From: Zoogloeaceae bacterium
GTDB taxonomy: Bacteria > Pseudomonadota > Gammaproteobacteria > Burkholderiales > Rhodocyclaceae
Assembly (NCBI GenBank): GCA_031256795.1
Contig: JAIRPW010000029.1
Coordinates: 24,397-88,396, forward strand
DNA length: 64,000 nucleotides
Reading direction: 5' to 3'
Shown here: positions 57,527 to 64,000 of the stretch, piece by piece
How the letters are laid out: every line of letters starts with the position of its first letter
How positions within the stretch are numbered: position 1 is the stretch's first letter
Notes under the pieces: generated by a model
Told to the model about the DNA's origin: nothing
Seen by the model: the letters and a program-made list of their open reading frames with translations, nothing else
Database searches by the model: none
Position numbers and translations under genes: made by a program

Positions 57527-58160
57527 GGCGGCTGAAATCCTATGGAGCGGAGCGCGGACGGCGCAATGTTCCCGCAAGGGGCAGATGCTATCACCGAAAC
57601 CATCCGTCAGGCAAAACGCCGCGCCGCTATAATGGGGAGGCGGGTTGCTGGATTTCGCCTCGCGCTTGTTTTGGCTTTGCGCGCTTCAGAAATTGCCGCA
57701 AGCGGAATTGCCGCCGCCGTCGCGCAAATGTTCAGGCAGTCGCAGTCCCTCTCCTTACCCCGGATAGCTATAATCTACCTTGCTGGAATCCCTTGTCGGC
57801 TCGTGCCGGAAGGCTTTCGCAGGCGGTTTTCGCCCGAACGCCGCGAGCAAACCCGCGCGCGTTGGGAAATTGGGAACAGGGGCGAGCAAAATCAAACGCA
57901 CAGGCGGTTCTTTTCATCCGCATGGTTGAAAAATTTCCTGATACCGCCGAACGCCTTGCGGCTGTTTAAGGAGACGGCACTGAGGGCGCGCCGTGTGATT
58001 CAAGGGTTTTGAGAGAAAGTGCCGCGCAAAGCGCATTACAGGATGAAGCTGGGGCAGAGGCTATCCTAGGATGGCGACAGAGGGGGGAACCTGGTTTGCT
58101 GTAATTCCAAAAAATCCCCCACCCTTCCGCAATTTTGACCAGTACTCTTGCGAAAACGCC
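57527..58160. other. Long gene-poor stretch before the glycan island
   Basis: No gene is supported. A 156-codon open frame on the plus strand (57542-58012) has no recognisable protein character. TATAAT-like boxes at 57628 and 57769 lack -35 partners. The palindrome ATCCTAGGAT is at 58063-58072. The stretch marks the change from GC-rich chromosome to the AT-richer glycan genes. Confidence 0.5.
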
Positions 58161-59309
58161 TTAGCGGACCAGGCGCGTCCAAGTGCGGCGCAGGAAAGAT
58201 TGCCAGCGTTCGGGAAAGCGGCGCAGAATGTATATCAGAGGTTGCTTAAGTGCGCGTCTAATTTTTAGTTTAATAGAATTTTCCGCTTTCTTCGCGTAAA
58301 GTGCATCTAATCTTTTCACCAGTTCCATGTTTTGTGCATAAAGCGAAAAGAGAAGCCGATAAGTCAGATGTTCTTTGGCTGGCAAATCCATTTCCGGCCA
58401 GCTTAAATCAAGAGGATGATTGGCAAACAAGTCTTTATAGCCGGGACAAAAAGAATCTATTTGCTCAATTGATTCCTCAATAGCGGTTGTATCTGAGTCA
58501 TCCATAAGTTTTATCTGCTTTTCACCGAATGATTCAAATATTTTGACGCTAAGTTGTTGCGTTGTTTCATAGCCAAGACGCAAATCAACCATGCTGCTCA
58601 GGATAGGGAGTAGCGAAGAAGGCAATGCTACATTGTCTCTTGTATGATTTATTTTCATACCGGTTGCGGATAAGTAAAAAATATCAAGAAAGTCGTCAAT
58701 AACATTGTTCTGTTTCTGTCTGTAAAATCTGTATATAATATTTTCTGACGAACAGTGCTGATGGCATAATGCCAATACGCTTGTAAGGTTTTTACAATGA
58801 CCAACAGCGGATTTTATATAGCTGCTATATTTTATTTCACGATTAGAGTATTTCAAGTGAAACATACGGAAGTTACTAGCGCAACCTTTGAATAGTTGGT
58901 TATAGCTTGATTTTATATAATCGTCATGGCGGCGTAAATAAATAATTAATTTTAATTCGGCGTCGGGAAAATATTTTTTGACTTCGTCAAAGAATCTGAC
59001 GCCATGCGGAGAGCAAAGATAGGAATATATATGTTCGTTGCTTAACAAAATATTGTCGATGTTTCTTTCGTTTGCGTTTTCGCAGTCAATTTTTACTTTT
59101 TTCAACTCGTCTATATCTAAATCCCACATAGCGTTTTCCGGGTTGATTCGTAGAATTTTATAATGGCCTGGGTCTCGATCACTTTGAATGCCGACATTTG
59201 GATAATATAAGCCCATTTCAGCCAATATAAATCTGTTATTGTAGCAGAATCGTTGTATGGCAGTAGTCCCGGTTTTCGGGAGTCCGATATGAATGTAAAG
59301 ATTTCTCAT
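58161..59309 (-). CDS. Sulfotransferase-like protein
   Basis: 382 residues. The N-terminus YIHIGLPKTGTTAIQ (about 5-19) is the 5'-phosphosulfate-binding P-loop of PAPS-dependent sulfotransferases, and IIYLRRHDDYIKSSYNQLF (about 121-139) fits the 3'-phosphate-binding helix region. Acceptor unknown; from its neighbours a cell-surface polysaccharide is likely. It overlaps the upstream gene by one base (TAATG). The gene is AT-rich with non-host-like codon use. Last gene of the minus-strand glycan island. Confidence 0.8.
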   Translation of the reverse strand: MRNLYIHIGLPKTGTTAIQRFCYNNRFILAEMGLYYPNVGIQSDRDPGHYKILRINPENAMWDLDIDELKKVKIDCENANERNIDNILLSNEHIYSYLCSPHGVRFFDEVKKYFPDAELKLIIYLRRHDDYIKSSYNQLFKGCASNFRMFHLKYSNREIKYSSYIKSAVGHCKNLTSVLALCHQHCSSENIIYRFYRQKQNNVIDDFLDIFYLSATGMKINHTRDNVALPSSLLPILSSMVDLRLGYETTQQLSVKIFESFGEKQIKLMDDSDTTAIEESIEQIDSFCPGYKDLFANHPLDLSWPEMDLPAKEHLTYRLLFSLYAQNMELVKRLDALYAKKAENSIKLKIRRALKQPLIYILRRFPERWQSFLRRTWTRLVR

Positions 59310-60850
59310 TATATCCCCATTTTACGAAGTAAGTTTCGCGCAAAATCATATGTCTGGCGCGGTAGAATATTCCGCGCGATATTTTTGACTTTGCACGTCA
59401 AAATTCTCCCGATAACGCTCTTAACCGCGAAATAGACTTTTACGCGAATGGGAAAGTATTTCCCCGCCAAAATATTATTAATCTGGTTTGCGTGTTCTAC
59501 GCGCATTTGATAAATAACTTTATCTGCCTCTGCGGTAGCGACTTCACGCGCTTTCGCGAACACTAAACGCCAGGGATAGCTTTCTGATCTTACCGGAGTA
59601 AAAACAGCTAGTGCGGTTGGATTAGCCACAGATTTGGCAATGAGATCACCATAGTTGTGAGGCGGGTAGAGATTTTTATAGTCTCTATTTTTTACAGCGG
59701 AAGCAAAATTGCGAAGATAGTCCGCCAGATCTTGTGGATTATTAAGAAGCAATGAATGGATTAACTGACGATTCTGTATCCAGTGCAGATCAATATTACG
59801 TTCTTTTACGGAGGGGGCGTCAAGCAAAGTTTCAATATCATTAAGATTATTACTGTCCCACAGAGGAGTATAATATCTTGGGGCCACACCAATAACTTTT
59901 TTATCCCAATGAAGTTTTGCCAGAACTCCGACATAAGAGGTGCTATTTACCACAATATCGGCATAAGGCATAACCCACATGGAAGCCTGTAAAAAATCAA
60001 ATAGCCGATCATCAAGAAGAAGATTCTGGTATCTTTCTCGTAAAAAATTCACAGTCGAAAATGACCAATGCTTTAATGTCAGCGGATGGAAAGTTGCAAT
60101 CACCAAAGTGTTTTCTGACACATGCGCCATAACGTCCTCAAGAAATTCAAGTTGTGTCTGGTATTTACACATTGCGTCAAACATTGGAGAACCGGATATG
60201 CTGAGAGGCAAAAGGACGATTCGTTTCCATTTTTCCCGCAGCGGCGCCAGCCAGTTTTTATGCGGGTTATTAAGAAATTGTTTGCGCTTCATCAGTTTGA
60301 ATAATCGTACATTCCGTTCCTGTTCTGGTGTAATTGCGTAGTCACTAAATATTTCATCATAGTGATCCGAAAATGCTCTGCTACCAAAATATCCGTCAAT
60401 ATCCAAATGTGTATTGAACGCGCACGCCGCCGCTTCTGGAAAAGCCTGCTCCAGCATTGGACATGGCGTTGACAATATTAAAATATCTGGGGTGAAGTCA
60501 GCGGGAACAATATTTCTAAACATATCTAAATAATATTTATTCTGCTCGCGGTCATATTTATTTATATACCTCGCGTTCAATTCATCCAGTGTGCGGCCAT
60601 TAAATGGTCTAGTCATCAGTTTTTCTGGGACGATAATTTTTTCCCAGAAATCTCCTGGGGTTATGTTTACTACATCTTCACCAACAAGAACAACAAATCT
60701 TGAATCTGGCGCGACCTTATGGAGGGGTTGTACGATATTTTCCCAAAATTTCTTTGAAGTATACGAGAAAAAAGTTTTCTCTTCCAGATACGTTACCGGG
60801 TCGCAAAAAAATAGAATATTGAACGGTTTTATTTTAGTCATGATAGTCAT
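59309..60850 (-). CDS. Probable capsule-type polysaccharide biosynthesis protein
   Basis: 513 residues, no signal peptide. The middle part (LLPLSISGSPMFDAMCKYQTQLEF, NTLVIATFHPLTLKHW, WVMPYADIVVNSTSYVGVLAKLHWDKKVIGV) has the two-lobed look of GT-B or KpsS/KpsC-like capsule Kdo transferases, where a His/Pro strand precedes the lookout for a conserved Ser-Thr-Ser near the donor site. I cannot assign donor or linkage. The end is basic (KSVIGRILTCKVKNIARNILPRQ). Overlaps the methyltransferase gene by 4 nt. Confidence 0.6.
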   Translation of the reverse strand: MTIMTKIKPFNILFFCDPVTYLEEKTFFSYTSKKFWENIVQPLHKVAPDSRFVVLVGEDVVNITPGDFWEKIIVPEKLMTRPFNGRTLDELNARYINKYDREQNKYYLDMFRNIVPADFTPDILILSTPCPMLEQAFPEAAACAFNTHLDIDGYFGSRAFSDHYDEIFSDYAITPEQERNVRLFKLMKRKQFLNNPHKNWLAPLREKWKRIVLLPLSISGSPMFDAMCKYQTQLEFLEDVMAHVSENTLVIATFHPLTLKHWSFSTVNFLRERYQNLLLDDRLFDFLQASMWVMPYADIVVNSTSYVGVLAKLHWDKKVIGVAPRYYTPLWDSNNLNDIETLLDAPSVKERNIDLHWIQNRQLIHSLLLNNPQDLADYLRNFASAVKNRDYKNLYPPHNYGDLIAKSVANPTALAVFTPVRSESYPWRLVFAKAREVATAEADKVIYQMRVEHANQINNILAGKYFPIRVKVYFAVKSVIGRILTCKVKNIARNILPRQTYDFARNLLRKMGI

Positions 60851-61617
60851 GACGTCTTGCGCGTAAATCTACCAGCAACGAAGTAAAACAATTTGCGCAG
60901 CAAAACAAGAATACGGAATAAACGACTGTTTTTCAACGCTTCCATATCTCGCGTCGCGCCAAGCAGGATCGGTATCTGCCGTTCCATTTGCTTTTGCGAC
61001 CTCCAAATGCGTTTAATCATTATTTCAACAGGAGCGAAATCTTGTGTTTCTCCATAGAACGATTCCAAAAGTTCATCCGGTATCCAAAATGTTAGCGCCA
61101 TGCTTTCCCGGGGGATATGCAGCGGAAGCATAGTTGCAAACCCAAAATACTTTCGGATTAACTGCTCATACCACGTCTTGTCTTTTATCGTGCAATGCGC
61201 GTTTCTGCCATCTGGCAGAATGGTCGCGGCCTTTCCATGATGCAAACTAAAAAAACAGGCCGACGATAGATCTGCGATTTTTTCAAGAACCGAAGGCAGA
61301 ATATTTTCTGGGATGTGTTCAAGCACATCTGTACAAATTACCAAGTCGGCTTTCTCAATATTAAGCGAGCCAAATTCCGGATTGGACGGATCATACCCGT
61401 GTACTTCGCGTTCAGGATAAATCTCACGCAATGCGTAAACCAAACCGCCTTTTCCGCAACCATAATCCAGTATTATTTTTGCGCCCATAAAATCAATTAT
61501 ACTTTTGAGTATTTTTAAGTAGCCTGTCCCCCCCGCCCCATACGACATATTTGTTTCGTGTATGTGCGTATAGTGCGCGGTTAACTTTTCATCTGTTGTG
61601 CTATTATGAACAGACAT
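60847..61617 (-). CDS. Class I SAM-dependent methyltransferase
   Basis: 256 residues. Motif I ILDYGCGKGGLVYAL (about 48-62), an acidic end of strand 2 (VHGYDPSNPEF), motif post-II DLVICTDVLEHIPE. The substrate is probably a sugar of the island's glycan or its lipid carrier, by context. Strong GGAG before the ATG at 61617. The C-terminal 40 residues are basic and hydrophobic and may touch the membrane. Overlaps the next gene by 4 nt. Confidence 0.85.
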   Translation of the reverse strand: MSVHNSTTDEKLTAHYTHIHETNMSYGAGGTGYLKILKSIIDFMGAKIILDYGCGKGGLVYALREIYPEREVHGYDPSNPEFGSLNIEKADLVICTDVLEHIPENILPSVLEKIADLSSACFFSLHHGKAATILPDGRNAHCTIKDKTWYEQLIRKYFGFATMLPLHIPRESMALTFWIPDELLESFYGETQDFAPVEIMIKRIWRSQKQMERQIPILLGATRDMEALKNSRLFRILVLLRKLFYFVAGRFTRKTS

Positions 61618-61634
61618 GACGAATTCTCCTTGTA

Positions 61635-62984
61635 TTAACTTTTTGAAAAATCTTGCGCGTGCAAGTCAAACAACCCCTCTTCATGCAGCATATATTTTTT
61701 TATGTGTTCAATTGACTGATTTTGAATCTTTCCCCTCATTTTATGCACCCCGGCTACAAGAAGAGTATATGCGCTGCTATCCATATCTATGGCCGCATTC
61801 ATACTCTTTGTTAAATTTTTTTCGGAATAAATGAGAGAGTTCTCATTATCGTAGCCATACGCTTTGGCAAATTCTTCCTGAACGAGCTGCGGCTTACCGA
61901 ACATCAGGCCAAGATTAAATATTCCGCTTGGATTGTTATCAATATAATGATTTTGCTTGTCATAAGAAGACAAAAACAAAAAAAAGTCGGATTTTTTTAT
62001 TTTATCATACATTTTGGGGTAAGAAGTACTTCCGGCTACTGTTATCCAGGGTTCAAGACCCCTAAAATCATCCAGCGTGATTTCATTCGCGGCGCCTATA
62101 ATTTCCACGTGGAAATTTGTTACCCCGTCTTTTATAAGATCACGCATGGAATAAATCAGCAAATCATAGTCTCTGTTCTTGCGCAACAACGCGCCAATTG
62201 ATAAAAATCTTGTCTGCGTGTTTTTTTTGACAGCGCCTCCGCACGGATAAATCTCGCTGACGGGACAGATAAACGGCCCGCTTTTTTGCATCACGCCAAA
62301 ATTAAACACATGCCGATCATAGTAAACGCGATCCGCGTCATCCTTCATCGCTTTCAGTTCTGCCGCGCGGTACGTCTCGCTATGATTTATCGCGTAAAAA
62401 TTATTTTTCTTCTTTTGAATAACATAGTTATAGTAAAAATCCTCGAAACGAAGCAGGCTGTAATCATTAGTCGTCAACAAAATAAATTCGTAGTTCACAG
62501 CAAGTTCAAATAACAACGACCTTTCATAATCATTATGAAAGTCCACGCAAAAAAACCTTACGCCCTCCATGCTATTCGTTATTTCCTGAGTCAGAGGATG
62601 CAATAGCAGGTGTTCCTGCCTAAAAAGCACGTCAACCTTAAATCCTATAGAACGAAAATATTTTGCGTAACAAGGAAGAAATTCAGCATGAGATGCAAAT
62701 ACGTGCGCCTCAATCAGCAAAACAGCGTTAGCTGGGTAATCTGTCCGCAGAATTTCATAGAACCCCGCAGACAGCCCCGTTGAATTTTGTCTATTAGACA
62801 TCCAGAGCGCTAACACCTCGATTAAAGCGCGTGATAAATAAACTATCCCAAATAAATAAAATTTTCTATTGCTCTTTAAAAGTATGGGTATGTTTAAAAG
62901 CAAAAACCATACATTCCCGTTATTTGAAACACTCCGATACACTTTCATACCGAAAATTTTGTATCTAGTCGCAGATGAAATCAT
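61635..62984 (-). CDS. Glycosyltransferase-like protein
   Basis: 449 residues, poorly conserved. Features seen: an N-terminal hydrophobic stretch (about 25-60, WFLLLNIPILL ... FYLFGIVYLSRALIEVLALW) that may be a membrane segment; a Rossmann-like first half (YPANAVLLIEAHVFASHAEFLPCYAKYF); and a second half with RFLSIGALLRKNRDYDLLIYSM and a donor-site-like NPSGIFNLGLMFGKPQLVQEEFA, as in GT-B (GT4-like) enzymes. Donor and acceptor unknown. AT-rich; 17 nt upstream of the methyltransferase gene. Confidence 0.6.
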   Translation of the reverse strand: MISSATRYKIFGMKVYRSVSNNGNVWFLLLNIPILLKSNRKFYLFGIVYLSRALIEVLALWMSNRQNSTGLSAGFYEILRTDYPANAVLLIEAHVFASHAEFLPCYAKYFRSIGFKVDVLFRQEHLLLHPLTQEITNSMEGVRFFCVDFHNDYERSLLFELAVNYEFILLTTNDYSLLRFEDFYYNYVIQKKKNNFYAINHSETYRAAELKAMKDDADRVYYDRHVFNFGVMQKSGPFICPVSEIYPCGGAVKKNTQTRFLSIGALLRKNRDYDLLIYSMRDLIKDGVTNFHVEIIGAANEITLDDFRGLEPWITVAGSTSYPKMYDKIKKSDFFLFLSSYDKQNHYIDNNPSGIFNLGLMFGKPQLVQEEFAKAYGYDNENSLIYSEKNLTKSMNAAIDMDSSAYTLLVAGVHKMRGKIQNQSIEHIKKYMLHEEGLFDLHAQDFSKS

Positions 62985-63006
62985 AGTTTTCCCCTTATCT
63001 TTTTAG

Positions 63007-63948
63007 TCAATTTTCCCGTATATTTGTTTTATGGTTTTTTAGCCACTGGATGGTATTTTGGATTCCGTTTTTCAGGGTGGTTTGCGGCGAGAATCCGTGC
63101 GAGCGGAGGAGGGAGTTGTCGACGGAGCGCCGCGGGATGCCGACGGGCTGATTTTTTTGCCAGACGACGTTGAGGGCGTTGTTGTAGTGCTGGTTGATGA
63201 TGGTTACGAGTTCGTTCATGCTGGTTTCCTGTCCGCTGGAGATATTGACGAGGGGCAGGTTGTGTTCCATGCAGAGGATGGCGGCGCGGGCGGCGTCGCG
63301 GGTATAAAGGAAATCGCGGGTGACGTCGGGGCGTCCCCAGACGTGGAGTTTTTTATCGGTCTGCGCCGCGCATTCGGCCTTGGCGAGCAAGGAGGGGATC
63401 ACATGCCCGCTGCGCGTGTTGAAGCGGTCGTTTTCCCCATAGAGGTTGGTGAAGAGGCCATAGGAGAAATCCAGTCCCGCGCTTTGCCGCAAGACGCGCA
63501 GAAGCGCATAGGCATAGCGCTTGGCGGATGCGTAGCCATATTCGCCGCCGTGCGGCTCGCCCTTCCATGCGTCCTCTTCCCGCAAGGGGAGAGAGACGTA
63601 GGGATAGCCATACGCCGCGACGGTGCCGGCGTAGAACACTTTTTTGACGGAGAAGCGGGCGCAGGCGGAAAGCACGGTATCCGCAACGCGGACATTCTCC
63701 CGCAGTCCGCGGATTTGGTTGTCCAGATTTCCCTGAAGGCCGTAGACCACGGCGGCCAGATGAAAGACATACTCCGGTCTGTGTTCCTCGAACCAGCGGT
63801 CTACGGAGGTTGGGTCAAGGCAGTCCATCTCGCTTTTTGCGGGATGGAGGATATTTGTATACCCGGCGTCCGCCAATTCTTGCAAGATGGCGGTTCCTAG
63901 GGCGCCGGCGGAGCCGGTGACGAGGGTGGAGCGGGAGGCTGGGGGCAT
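63007..63948 (-). CDS. NAD-dependent epimerase/dehydratase, GDP-L-fucose-synthase-like
   Basis: 313 residues. Extended SDR: TGSAGALGTAIL (NAD(P) loop), FHLAAVVYG, YAGTVAAYG, and the catalytic YGYASAKR (Tyr-x3-Lys). The arrangement PLREEDAWKGEP and YGENDRFNTRSGHVIPSLLAKAE is that of GDP-L-fucose synthase (Fcl/WcaG). GC-rich like the host, unlike the genes to its left. The preceding gene on the minus strand ends 4 nt upstream. Confidence 0.85.
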   Translation of the reverse strand: MPPASRSTLVTGSAGALGTAILQELADAGYTNILHPAKSEMDCLDPTSVDRWFEEHRPEYVFHLAAVVYGLQGNLDNQIRGLRENVRVADTVLSACARFSVKKVFYAGTVAAYGYPYVSLPLREEDAWKGEPHGGEYGYASAKRYAYALLRVLRQSAGLDFSYGLFTNLYGENDRFNTRSGHVIPSLLAKAECAAQTDKKLHVWGRPDVTRDFLYTRDAARAAILCMEHNLPLVNISSGQETSMNELVTIINQHYNNALNVVWQKNQPVGIPRRSVDNSLLRSHGFSPQTTLKNGIQNTIQWLKNHKTNIREN

Positions 63949-63952
63949 GGTT

Positions 63953-64000
63953 TTATGGTTGGTTGCGCCGGAGGTCGGCGGCGGTCATGAGGGAGGCGAG
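63953..64000 (-). CDS. 3' end of an upstream gene (truncated by the window edge)
   Basis: Fifteen codons ending LRRNQP and TAA are visible (LASLMTAADLRRNQP). The ending would fit GDP-mannose 4,6-dehydratase (Gmd), the usual partner of GDP-fucose synthase, but too little is visible to name it. The stop lies 4 nt before the epimerase start. Confidence 0.5.
   Translation of the reverse strand, partial: LASLMTAADLRRNQP

Noticed and set aside
57542..58012. A 156-codon plus-strand frame in the gene-poor stretch
   Set aside because: No ribosome-binding site, family or balanced composition; chance frame likely.

Overview
This 64 kb window looks like a chromosomal segment of a motile, Gram-negative betaproteobacterium. 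The closest guess is a Rhodocyclales- or Nitrosomonadales-like lineage; the class is a firmer inference than the order. The reasons are marker neighbourhoods typical of that class: pyrE next to a cysteine-containing coiled-coil secreted protein, rppH followed by a CNP1-like gene, purN/DUF3108/rsmB, LysM-dprA divergent from def-fmt, and flgA-flgM-flgN. There is no dnaA region, rRNA operon, CRISPR array or recognisable insertion sequence. One tRNA is present, an initiator tRNA.

Layout. 1-4.1 kb: the 3' end of a large DUF6701 (MshQ-like) surface/pilus protein gene, directly followed by hupD and hupF, two [NiFe]-hydrogenase maturation genes without their structural genes. 4.1-13 kb: xth, pyrE, a secreted coiled-coil protein, glnA, and a dgt / tandem-kinase / mnmC run on the minus strand. 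13-15.1 kb: rfbB-rfbD (dTDP-rhamnose). 15.1-21.3 kb: a type III restriction-modification operon, mod - DUF1016 nuclease - res, all overlapping. 21.4-34 kb: msbA, then a nine-gene minus-strand operon (rppH, CNP1-like, DedA, lipoprotein, purN, DUF3108, rsmB-like, ubiB, SNF2 helicase). 34-38 kb: a di-heme peroxidase, a decayed membrane-protein gene between two related terminators, an orphan ParA coupled to flgA, then flgM and flgN behind a good sigma-28 promoter. 38-44.2 kb: rimO, an FAD-linked oxidase, a Spy-like periplasmic protein, argD-argF and tRNA-fMet. 44.2-47 kb: an accessory pair downstream of the tRNA (membrane-anchored alpha/beta hydrolase, SUMF1-type secreted protein). 47-57.5 kb: dprA, a LysM protein, def-fmt, argB, a chemoreceptor with a periplasmic c-type haem motif, a TrpB2-like synthase, an MscS-type channel and an HDOD protein. 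58.2-64 kb: a visibly AT-richer glycan-biosynthesis island (sulfotransferase-like, KpsS-like, methyltransferase, glycosyltransferase-like) that joins a GDP-fucose-synthase-like gene of host-like composition.

Functionally the window combines housekeeping (nucleotide, arginine, glutamine, translation start, ubiquinone), motility and chemotaxis regulation, envelope and surface-glycan synthesis, and one defence locus. The least ordinary parts are the three-gene type III R-M operon with its embedded nuclease, the surface-glycan island, the haem-binding chemoreceptor, the promoter-terminator unit before argD, and the broken gene at 35.25-35.6 kb. No whole system can be claimed as new from sequence reading alone.
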